DNA of 5,161 bases from Acidimicrobiaceae bacterium (GTDB lineage Bacteria > Actinomycetota > Acidimicrobiia > Acidimicrobiales > Ilumatobacteraceae), in assembly GCA_003455715.1 (NCBI GenBank), contig DMQJ01000470.1, positions 1-5,161 on the forward strand. Direction: 5' to 3'. Below the pieces are notes generated by a model, which made no database searches, was not told the DNA's origin, and saw nothing but the letters and a program-made list of their open reading frames with translations. A program made the translations under genes and the position numbers. Below are positions 1 through 5,161 of this stretch, piece after piece. Position 1 is the first letter of the stretch; each line of letters begins with the position of its first letter.

Positions 1-58
1 GTTCCTTCACTTCCACCAGCGGCTGGCCCGTTTCCTCGATTGGTATCTGCTGCCGTGA
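1..58 (+). CDS. C-terminal tail of an unidentified upstream gene (5' truncated)
   Basis: Reading in the frame that begins at base 2 gives FLHFHQRLARFLDWYLLP followed by TGA at 56-58. Fourteen of these 18 codons end in G or C, as in the other genes here, whereas the frame starting at base 1 has mostly A or T in third positions. This supports frame 2 as the end of a real gene cut by the window edge. The tail looks like one amphipathic, aromatic-rich helix ending in Leu-Leu-Pro. I do not recognise the family. Similar F-L-D-x-Y-L endings occur in some alpha/beta-hydrolase peptidases, but 18 residues are too few to assign a function. Its stop lies 20 bases before the binding-protein start, so it could share the transcript. 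Confidence 0.5.
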   Translation, partial: FLHFHQRLARFLDWYLLP

Positions 59-78
59 GGCTGTGACATGATTCCTGA

Positions 79-1878
79 ATGCGCAGTTCAACTCGACGTG
101 GGTGGTTGGTCGGCGGGGCACTCGCCGTAGCGGTGGGTGTCGGCTCGCTGGCCGGTAGCTCGGTGGGCGCCTCTGGGTCGTCGAGCGATCTGGTCACGCT
201 CACCGTCGGGGTCACCCAAGACGTCGACTCGCCGAACGTCACCGTGGGCTACACGGTGGCGGTGTATGAGCTGTGGAACCTGCAGTACGCCACGCTCACC
301 GACAAGGCTGCTGCCGACTTCGAAACCATTCCCGGCCTTGCCGAGAGCTGGGTGGCAAGCAACGACGGCCTCACCTACACCTACACCCTTCGCGATGGTC
401 TGAAGTGGAGTGACGGCACCCCGCTCACGGCCGAGGATGTTGCCTTTACCGTCAACACGTCGCGCGATCAGGAGTGGTTCAACCACTCCTCGGTCACGGC
501 CAACCTCACGGCCACCGCAGTCGATGCCACCACCGTGGAGATCACGTCGTCGGTGCCCGACCCGAAGCTGCCCACGATGGATGTCTACATCCTGCCCAAG
601 CACATCTGGGAAGAGCACGCCAACGGCGACATCACCGCCTACGACGCAACCGATGGCGTGGGCTCCGGCCCGTTCACGCTGAAGGAATGGACGCCGGGTC
701 AGGGTTGGACGATGGTGGCCAACCCCAACTACTGGCAGGGCAAGCCGGCCATCGACCAGGTCGTGTTCCAGGTGTTCACCGACGGCGCGGCGATGGTGAC
801 CGCCCTGGAGAACGGCGAACTCGACGCGGCCAACGACATCCCCGCGGAGCAGTTCGCATCGCTGCAGGGTCGCGACGACATCGTCGCGGTCGCCGGTGCG
901 CAGGGTGGCTTCACCGAGTTGGCCATGAACGGAATGGCGGGCGGCATCGGCGACGGTCACCCGGCCTTGCTCGACATCAACGTGCGTCACGCGATTGCCA
1001 TGGCGATCGACCGTCAGCAGTTGTTCGACCGAGTGGCGTTGGGCATCGGGCTGCCGCTGCACGTCTTGGGTGTGTCGCCCGACCAGGCGTGGCTCCCCGA
1101 GATCGCCGAGGAAGATCGCCTCGACTACGACCCGGCCGCCGCCAACCAGATGCTCGACGACGCCGGTTACCTCGACACCGATGGCGACGGGGTGCGCGAG
1201 ATGCCTGATGGCTCACAGCCCTTGGTGTTCCGCTATGCCGAGCGCTCCGAGGGAACGCAGGGCGCCGCACTGCGTGAGCTCATCACGGGCTGGCTGAAGG
1301 AGATCGGCATCGACACCGAGGTCACCGTGTACGACGATGCGCAGCTCGGTGAGATCGTCTATGCCGGCACGTACGACCTGTTCGTGTGGGGCTGGACTCC
1401 GTTCGTCGACCCCGACCCGTTGCTGAGCTACTTCACGTGCGACCAGGTCACGTACGACGCGGCCGAAGCGGGCTACAACGACGCCAACTGGTGCAGCGAC
1501 GAATACGACGCCCTCTACCAGCAGCAGAACCAGGAACTCGACAAGGCCAAGCGCATCGAGCTGGTGCACGAGATGATCCGCCTGTTCTACCGCGAGAGCA
1601 CCTATGTGGTGCTGTACCACGATGCCGACACCCAGGCCTATCGCACCGACCGGTTCGAGGGGTGGCTGCAGCAGCCGGCAGGCACTGGCCCGGTCATCTT
1701 CACCAACTCGTCGCCCACCTACTTCAACCTCAAGCCGATCGAAGGTGGAAGCGAGTCGGGCGACGACGGCTCGTCGGTGGGGCTCATCGTCGGCATCATC
1801 GTCGGCGTGGTGGCGATTGCGGGTATCGCAGTGTGGGTGCTGAGCCGTAGGGGCTCGTCGCGCGACGAACGCGAGTAA
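79..1878 (+). CDS. Family-5 extracellular solute-binding protein of a peptide/nickel-type ABC importer, C-terminally membrane anchored
   Basis: This 599-residue protein should capture the ligand outside the membrane and hand it to the permeases encoded next. Residues 1-31 look like a signal peptide: T-R-R-G-W-L at 5-10, a Gly/Ala/Val-rich core, and a V-G-A cleavage site at 29-31. There is no lipobox cysteine. Family-5 hallmarks follow: A-E-S-W at 88-91, the strand-turn block L-R-D-G-L-K-W-S-D-G-T-P-L-T at 104-117 leading to E-D-V at 119-121, G-S-G-P-F at 195-199, N-P-N-Y-W at 215-219, and the N-V-R-H-A-I block ending A-I-D-R at 301-312. A D-x-D-x-D-G loop lies at 366-374. Cys454 and Cys472 may form a disulfide. 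After a Gly/Ser/Asp linker (556-566) comes a hydrophobic helix at about 567-588, then R-R-G-S-S-R-D-E-R-E to the end. This predicts a type I membrane protein, where most Gram-positive homologues are lipoproteins. The ATG at 79 is chosen because it yields the complete signal peptide. No good Shine-Dalgarno sequence precedes it. Peptide is the likeliest ligand by family, but this is not proven. Confidence 0.95.
   Translation: MRSSTRRGWLVGGALAVAVGVGSLAGSSVGASGSSSDLVTLTVGVTQDVDSPNVTVGYTVAVYELWNLQYATLTDKAAADFETIPGLAESWVASNDGLTYTYTLRDGLKWSDGTPLTAEDVAFTVNTSRDQEWFNHSSVTANLTATAVDATTVEITSSVPDPKLPTMDVYILPKHIWEEHANGDITAYDATDGVGSGPFTLKEWTPGQGWTMVANPNYWQGKPAIDQVVFQVFTDGAAMVTALENGELDAANDIPAEQFASLQGRDDIVAVAGAQGGFTELAMNGMAGGIGDGHPALLDINVRHAIAMAIDRQQLFDRVALGIGLPLHVLGVSPDQAWLPEIAEEDRLDYDPAAANQMLDDAGYLDTDGDGVREMPDGSQPLVFRYAERSEGTQGAALRELITGWLKEIGIDTEVTVYDDAQLGEIVYAGTYDLFVWGWTPFVDPDPLLSYFTCDQVTYDAAEAGYNDANWCSDEYDALYQQQNQELDKAKRIELVHEMIRLFYRESTYVVLYHDADTQAYRTDRFEGWLQQPAGTGPVIFTNSSPTYFNLKPIEGGSESGDDGSSVGLIVGIIVGVVAIAGIAVWVLSRRGSSRDERE
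470..490. repeat. 21-base perfect odd-centred palindrome inside the binding-protein gene
   Basis: The left arm AGGAGTGGTT (470-479) is followed by a single C (480) and by the exact reverse complement AACCACTCCT (481-490). The flanking bases 469 and 491 no longer pair. It lies in coding sequence spelling Q-E-W-F-N-H-S-S. Ten-base perfect arms with a one-base centre are uncommon by chance in a window of this size. The geometry resembles a site for a dimeric regulator more than an RNA hairpin, but no function can be shown. Confidence 0.6.
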
Positions 1879-1887
1879 GCGGCACGC

Positions 1888-2853
1888 GTGCGAGCCAGCT
1901 ATGTCATCCGCAAGCTGATCGGTGCCGTCAGCACGCTCGCGTTCGTCGCTGTCTTCAACTTCTTCCTGTTTCGGGTGGTGAATCGCAACCCGGTCGATTC
2001 GATGTTCCGCGGCCGCAACCTCACCCGCGAGCAACTCGACGAACTCACCCGCAAGTTCAACCTCGACGGTTCCAAGTGGGATCAGTTCGTCGCCTACGTG
2101 CGCCAGTTGCTGCGCGGCGACCTCGGTCTGTCGTTCCGCGGCAACCGCCCGGTCGTCGACGTGATCGCCGAGGCCTTGTGGCCCACAGTGTTGTTGGTGG
2201 GCACCTCGACACTGTTGGCCATGATCGGCATCACCATCGGCTACCGGGCAGGTTGGAAGCGGGGGAGCCGGGGCGACACGGTGTCGACCTCGCTGTCGAT
2301 GCTCACCTACTCGATGCCCGAGTTCTTCATCGGCATGGTGATGCTCGGCATCTTCGCCGCGTCGCTCGGGTGGTTCCCTGTAGGAGGCCTGGAAGACCCG
2401 GGCAGCACGGCCACCGGCCTCGAGCAGTTGCTCGACCAGTTTCACCATATGGTGCTGCCAGCGCTGGTGTTGGCCATTGCGTACGTGGGCGAGTACATGA
2501 TCGTGGCTCGATCGGCGATGATCGAGACCCTCCGCGAGGATTACCTGCAGTTAGCCCGCGCGAAGGGCATGCGCGACGACGAGGTGCGCCGTAAGCACGC
2601 CGTGCCCAACGCCCGGCTGCCAGTGGTGAGCCTGTCGGCCATCAACTTCGGGTTCGTGTTCAGCGGTGCCATCGCTGTGGAGTCGATCTTCTCCTGGCCC
2701 GGCCTCGGGCAGGCGACGTATCTTGCCGTGCGCGGCCCCGACCTTCCGGTGCTGCAAGGCCTGTTCCTCTTGATGAGCGCGACGGTCATCCTCGCCAACC
2801 TCATCGCCGACCTGCTGTATGGCGTGCTCGACCCGCGGGTGATGGGTCGATGA
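1888..2853 (+). CDS. DppB/OppB-type inner-membrane permease of the ABC importer
   Basis: This 321-residue protein is one half of the transmembrane channel, and its length is normal for the family. It has an N-terminal helix at about 10-31, the periplasmic-side segment with R-G-D-L-G-L-S-F at 76-83, and further hydrophobic helices near 98-123, 134-162, 188-209, 246-268 and 288-312. The cytoplasmic EAA coupling loop that contacts the ATPases is clear at about 218-245, with A-R-A-K-G at 223-227 and H-A-V-P-N-A-R-L-P at 237-245. The late P-G-L-G (271-274) and terminal D-P-R (315-317) are typical of DppB/OppB proteins. The GTG at 1888 is chosen because the next in-frame ATG (2002) would delete the first helix. 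The gene begins 9 bases after the binding-protein stop in the same reading frame, with no convincing Shine-Dalgarno sequence, so translational coupling is likely. It contains one TTA leucine codon (2551-2553), rare in this base composition. Confidence 0.95.
   Translation: MRASYVIRKLIGAVSTLAFVAVFNFFLFRVVNRNPVDSMFRGRNLTREQLDELTRKFNLDGSKWDQFVAYVRQLLRGDLGLSFRGNRPVVDVIAEALWPTVLLVGTSTLLAMIGITIGYRAGWKRGSRGDTVSTSLSMLTYSMPEFFIGMVMLGIFAASLGWFPVGGLEDPGSTATGLEQLLDQFHHMVLPALVLAIAYVGEYMIVARSAMIETLREDYLQLARAKGMRDDEVRRKHAVPNARLPVVSLSAINFGFVFSGAIAVESIFSWPGLGQATYLAVRGPDLPVLQGLFLLMSATVILANLIADLLYGVLDPRVMGR
2838..2843 (+). promoter_or_regulatory. Probable ribosome binding site for the DppC-type permease
   Basis: GGTGAT here matches the 3' part of the extended anti-Shine-Dalgarno complement (AGGAGGTGAT) and sits 6 bases before the ATG at 2850. 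It lies within the last codons of the preceding permease gene, which overlaps this start by the four bases ATGA. The match is partial, and translational coupling through the overlap may matter more. Confidence 0.4.
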
Positions 2854-3734
2854 CTGCGGCCATCGCGTGGGCGCGCCGGCGTGCATCGGCCGCGGCTTCG
2901 TGGCGGCGGATGCGCCGCGACCGGTTGGCCATGGTGGCGCTCGGGGTGCTGTTGGCGTGCGTGGTGATGGCGCTCATTGCGCCGCTGGTGTCGGATCGGG
3001 CTGACTTCAACGCCATCAACACCGGCGACAACCCCACTCATGCCTCACCAACGGGCCAGTTCGTCTTGGGTACCGACGGGCTGGGCCGCAGCATGGCCCT
3101 GCAGGTGATGTGGGGCGCGCGGGTGAGCCTGCTCGTGGGCTTCGCCGCCACGGTGCTGATGATCGGTATCGGCACGCTCATCGGTCTTGCGGCCGGGTTC
3201 TTCGGCGGTTGGACCGACGCAGTGCTGATGCGCATCACCGACTGGTTCATGGTCATCCCGTTCCTCCCGTTGGCCATCGTGCTGGCGGCGGTGTTGGAAC
3301 GGGGGCTGGGCACCATCGTGCTCGTCATCGGCATCACGTCGTGGCCCAGCACGGCTCGGCTCGTTCGTTCACAGGTGCTGTCGGTACGAGAGCGCCTGTA
3401 TGTGGATCGCGCCCGCGCCCTCGGGGCGGGCCGGCTCCATCTCATCGGGCGGCACATCCTGCCCAACGTCACTCCGCTCATCCTCGCCAACACCACCCTG
3501 GCCGTGCCCATCGCCATCCTCACCGAGACCACCCTGTCGTTCCTCGGCCTGGGCGATCCGTCGGAGGTGTCGTGGGGCGGCTTGCTAGAGCGCGCCGGGT
3601 CGTCGGCGGTGAAGGAGGGTTACTGGTGGGAGTACCTGCCGCCCGGCCTTGGCATCGTTGCCGTCGTGCTGGCCTTCACCATCGTCGGGCGGGCGCTCGA
3701 AGAGGTGCTCGACCCGAGGTTGCGTGAGCGATGA
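2850..3734 (+). CDS. DppC/OppC-type inner-membrane permease of the ABC importer
   Basis: This 294-residue protein is the second half of the transmembrane channel and should pair with the DppB-type permease. A strongly basic cytoplasmic N-terminus (many arginines in residues 9-25) leads into the first helix at about 26-47, the arrangement of the OppC N-terminal domain. The family motif L-G-T-D-G-L-G-R-S follows at 73-81. Further helices lie near 92-118, 133-149, 153-166, 207-225 and 265-283. The EAA coupling loop runs from about 182 to 209, with A-R-A-L-G at 188-192 and H-I-L-P-N at 202-206. E-T-T-L-S-F-L-G-L-G at 226-235, W-G at 242-243, P-P-G-L at 264-267 and the terminal D-P-R-L-R at 288-292 are all standard for DppC proteins. 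The start overlaps the previous stop as ATGA, and the gene's own stop overlaps the next start the same way, indicating one polycistronic message with coupled translation. Confidence 0.95.
   Translation: MTAAIAWARRRASAAASWRRMRRDRLAMVALGVLLACVVMALIAPLVSDRADFNAINTGDNPTHASPTGQFVLGTDGLGRSMALQVMWGARVSLLVGFAATVLMIGIGTLIGLAAGFFGGWTDAVLMRITDWFMVIPFLPLAIVLAAVLERGLGTIVLVIGITSWPSTARLVRSQVLSVRERLYVDRARALGAGRLHLIGRHILPNVTPLILANTTLAVPIAILTETTLSFLGLGDPSEVSWGGLLERAGSSAVKEGYWWEYLPPGLGIVAVVLAFTIVGRALEEVLDPRLRER
3716..3719 (+). promoter_or_regulatory. Possible weak ribosome binding site for the DppD-type ATPase
   Basis: GAGG ends 11 bases before the ATG at 3731, inside the last codons of the DppC-type permease gene. 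The spacing is long and the match short, so the ATGA overlap with the upstream stop probably contributes to initiation. Confidence 0.3.
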
Positions 3735-4702
3735 GCGTGCTCGAACTGCGCGACCTGCGCGTCACCTATCGCACCGAGGGTGGCCCCGTGCCGGCCGTTC
3801 GCGGCGTGAACCTCACCATCGAATCCGGCGACACGGTGGGCCTCGCGGGCGAGAGCGGTTGCGGCAAGAGCACCATCGCTGCGGCCGTGCTGCGCCTGTT
3901 ACCGAAGGGCACCCAGGTGGAGGGCACGGTGCTGCTCAACGGCGAGGACGTGTATGCGATGAAGCCCGGACGGCTGCGCGCAGTGCGCTGGACGGGTGCG
4001 GCCATCGTGTTTCAGGGGGCCCTGCACTCGCTCAACCCGGTGCGCCGCGTGGGCGATCAGATCGAGGAGGCCATTCGCCTGCACCGCACGGTCACCGGTG
4101 CCGCCGTTGGGGCGCGGGTCGCGGAACTGCTGGAGCGAGTGGGGCTGCAGGGCGCCCATGCCGAGCGATACCCACACCAGATGTCGGGCGGGCAGCGCCA
4201 GCGTGTGCTCATCGCGCTGGCCCTGGCATGCGAGCCCACCCTGCTGATCGCCGACGAGCCCACCACTGCACTCGATGTGATGGTGCAGGCCCAGGTGCTG
4301 GCGCTGCTCGAGGAGTTGCAGCGCGAGCGTGGGTTGTCGCTGCTGTTCATCACTCACGATCTGTCGGTGCTCACCAGCACGTGCCGGCGTTTGGCGGTGA
4401 TGTATGCCGGGCGCATCGTGGAGGAGGGCCCGAGTGTCGATGTGTTCGCTCGCCCCGACCACCCGTACTCCGCAGCGTTGGCGGCGGCCTTCCCCACGAT
4501 TGGCGACTCCGCATCGCGTATGAACCCACAGGGTTTGGCCGGCGACCCACCCGACCCGTCGGCGCTGCCCGGCGGGTGCCCATTCCACCCGCGCTGTGCC
4601 CGGGCGGTGGACGAGTGTGCCACCAATGATGTGGCGCTGAGGGTGTCGGGGCCGGGTCGGCGAGCAGCCTGCGTGCACGTGAAGGAGGCCGCTGATGGAT
4701 GA
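3731..4702 (+). CDS. DppD/OppD-type ATPase subunit of the peptide-type ABC importer
   Basis: This 323-residue cytoplasmic ATPase should pair with the following gene product to drive transport. All nucleotide-binding motifs are intact: Walker [10 protein letters not shown] (40-48), Q-loop glutamine 95 in [12 protein letters not shown], signature S-G-G-Q-R-Q-R (152-158), Walker B L-L-I-A-D-E-P (171-177), D-loop A-L-D (180-182) and switch histidine 209. After the ATPase core comes the oligopeptide-transporter C-terminal extension (D-H-P-Y at 243-246). It has four cysteines at 283, 289, 296 and 314 in the pattern C-P-F-H-P-R-C...C...C. In this family that region has been reported to bind a [4Fe-4S] cluster; binding here is inferred from the cysteines only. 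The V-F-Q-G form of the Q-loop and this tail point to the D subunit rather than F. One rare TTA codon lies at 3899-3901. The gene overlaps its neighbours by 4 bases upstream and 8 downstream. Confidence 0.95.
   Translation: MSVLELRDLRVTYRTEGGPVPAVRGVNLTIESGDTVGLAGESGCGKSTIAAAVLRLLPKGTQVEGTVLLNGEDVYAMKPGRLRAVRWTGAAIVFQGALHSLNPVRRVGDQIEEAIRLHRTVTGAAVGARVAELLERVGLQGAHAERYPHQMSGGQRQRVLIALALACEPTLLIADEPTTALDVMVQAQVLALLEELQRERGLSLLFITHDLSVLTSTCRRLAVMYAGRIVEEGPSVDVFARPDHPYSAALAAAFPTIGDSASRMNPQGLAGDPPDPSALPGGCPFHPRCARAVDECATNDVALRVSGPGRRAACVHVKEAADG
4182..4215 (+). repeat. Copy 1 of a 34-base exact direct repeat shared by the two ATPase genes
   Basis: This stretch encodes the ABC signature region [11 protein letters not shown] of the DppD-type ATPase. 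It is identical base for base to 5128-5161 in the DppF-type gene, 946 bases downstream. The first mismatch on the left is A at 4181 against C at 5127. The right end cannot be tested because the second copy reaches the window edge. Confidence 0.85.
4682..4688 (+). promoter_or_regulatory. Strong ribosome binding site for the DppF-type ATPase
   Basis: AAGGAGG is a near-complete Shine-Dalgarno sequence ending 6 bases before the ATG at 4695. It decides between that ATG and the out-of-frame ATG at 4699: only 4695 opens the ATPase reading frame. It is the strongest such site in the window and lies in the last codons of the preceding ATPase gene. Confidence 0.8.
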
Positions 4703-5161
4703 GCCGGTGCTGCGGCTCACGCATGTGCAAGTGCAGTTCGGTGCCGGGCGTGTGCGCGCTGTCGACACCGTGTCGCTCGAGGTCGGCCGCGGTGAGGTGG
4801 TGGCGCTCGTCGGCGAGTCGGGGTGTGGCAAGACCACGCTCATCCGCGCCGTCGTGGGGCTCGAACCGTTGGCGCACGGCTCCATCAGCGTCGAAGGCAC
4901 ACCCGTCACCAAGGGCCGCGGGCTGCGTGCGGTGCGCCGTCGGGCGCAGATGATCTTCCAAGACCCGACAGGTGCGCTCAACCCGCGGCACTCGATCTAC
5001 GAAGCCGTCGCGGAGGGTCTGCGCATCCACAAGGTGCAGGGCGACGAGGCCGCGCTGGTGAGCGAGGCGTTGGCGTCGGCCGGTCTGCGTCCGCCCGAGC
5101 GCTACCTCCGCCGGTTCCCGCATGAACTGTCGGGCGGGCAGCGCCAGCGTGTGCTCATCGC
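4695..5161 (+). CDS. DppF/OppF-type ATPase subunit of the ABC importer (3' truncated by window end)
   Basis: The reading frame from ATG 4695 stays open to the last base, giving 155 complete codons of a protein that in this family is usually a little over 300 residues. It is the second ATPase of the importer. Visible motifs are Walker [10 protein letters not shown] (40-48), Q-loop glutamine 89 in I-F-Q-D-P-T-G-A-L-N-P-R (87-98), and the signature L-S-G-G-Q-R-Q-R (145-152). Walker B, the switch histidine and the C-terminal region lie beyond the window. The I-F-Q-D-P...L-N-P-R form of the Q-loop is typical of F subunits and differs from the V-F-Q-G form in the preceding gene, so this is a heterodimer partner and not a duplicate. 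The start overlaps the previous stop by 8 bases and is served by a strong AAGGAGG site, which suggests efficient independent initiation. Confidence 0.93.
   Translation, partial: MDEPVLRLTHVQVQFGAGRVRAVDTVSLEVGRGEVVALVGESGCGKTTLIRAVVGLEPLAHGSISVEGTPVTKGRGLRAVRRRAQMIFQDPTGALNPRHSIYEAVAEGLRIHKVQGDEAALVSEALASAGLRPPERYLRRFPHELSGGQRQRVLI
5128..5161 (+). repeat. Copy 2 of the 34-base exact direct repeat (truncated by window end)
   Basis: This stretch is identical to 4182-4215 and encodes the same ABC signature segment in the DppF-type ATPase. It runs to the final base of the window, so the true length of the identity may be greater. Confidence 0.85.

Noticed and set aside
68..70. ATG at 68 as an alternative start of the binding protein
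   Set aside because: It is in another frame that meets a stop within about 20 codons. The ATG at 79 gives the signal peptide.
88..1062. 324-codon open frame on the - strand opposite the binding-protein gene
   Set aside because: High-GC genes commonly leave the antisense strand open. The product is rich in Arg, His, Gly and Val with no recognisable domain, and the + strand protein here is unmistakable.
1213..2448. 411-codon open frame on the - strand spanning the binding-protein/permease junction
   Set aside because: It is opposite two well-supported genes, has a low-complexity His/Arg/Val/Ala composition and shows no family motif. It is explained by GC bias.
2443..2454. 12-base palindrome CACCATATGGTG inside the DppB-type gene
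   Set aside because: About one perfect 12-base palindrome is expected by chance in a window of this size, and it has no supporting context.
3649..4629. 326-codon + strand frame overlapping the DppD-type ATPase out of frame
   Set aside because: It is Arg/Gly/His-rich noise in the alternative frame. The real frame carries Walker A, the signature motif and Walker B.
4699..4953. ATG at 4699 as an alternative start for the last gene
   Set aside because: It opens a different frame giving a Cys/Ser/Arg-rich product that stops at 4953. The ATG at 4695, six bases after AAGGAGG, gives the ATPase.
3899..4981. 360-codon open frame on the - strand opposite the ATPase genes
   Set aside because: It is a complementary shadow of two ATPases with intact catalytic motifs, and its translation has no coherent domain.
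1..5161. Search for an undescribed system, mobile element, CRISPR array, RNA gene or terminator
   Set aside because: Essentially all bases are accounted for by a standard five-gene ABC importer operon. No array-like repeats, transposase motifs, tRNA-like folds or hairpin-plus-T-run terminators were seen.

Overview
This is a GC-rich window of bacterial DNA. Third codon positions are overwhelmingly G or C, one gene starts with GTG, and genes are packed with 4-8 base overlaps. All supported genes are on the + strand. Codon use and the style of the binding protein suggest a high-GC actinobacterium, possibly one of the Acidimicrobiia-like environmental lineages. That placement is inference, and no marker gene is present to confirm it.

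Layout: 1-58 is the last 18 codons of an unidentified upstream gene. 79-1878 encodes a family-5 (peptide/nickel type) solute-binding protein. 1888-2853 and 2850-3734 encode the two membrane permeases (DppB/OppB type and DppC/OppC type). 3731-4702 encodes the first ATPase (DppD/OppD type), complete with its C-terminal four-cysteine region. 4695-5161 is the first 155 codons of the second ATPase (DppF/OppF type), cut by the window end just after its ABC signature motif. No gap between genes exceeds 20 bases, and no RNA gene, mobile element, CRISPR array or terminator was seen.

Together these form a classical five-gene ABC importer operon in the order A-B-C-D-F. The binding protein captures a ligand outside the membrane and delivers it to the B/C permease heterodimer. 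The D/F ATPase heterodimer in the cytoplasm powers import. The ligand is most likely a di- or oligopeptide by family, but nickel, glutathione or other small solutes cannot be excluded from sequence alone.

No new biological system was found. The points worth a second look are modest. The binding protein has no lipobox cysteine and instead carries a C-terminal transmembrane anchor with a short basic cytoplasmic tail. Its signal peptide is Tat-like. A 21-base perfect odd-centred palindrome lies inside its coding sequence. A 34-base exact direct repeat is shared by the two ATPase genes and runs to the last base of the window. Finally, a possible peptidase-like gene tail lies just upstream.
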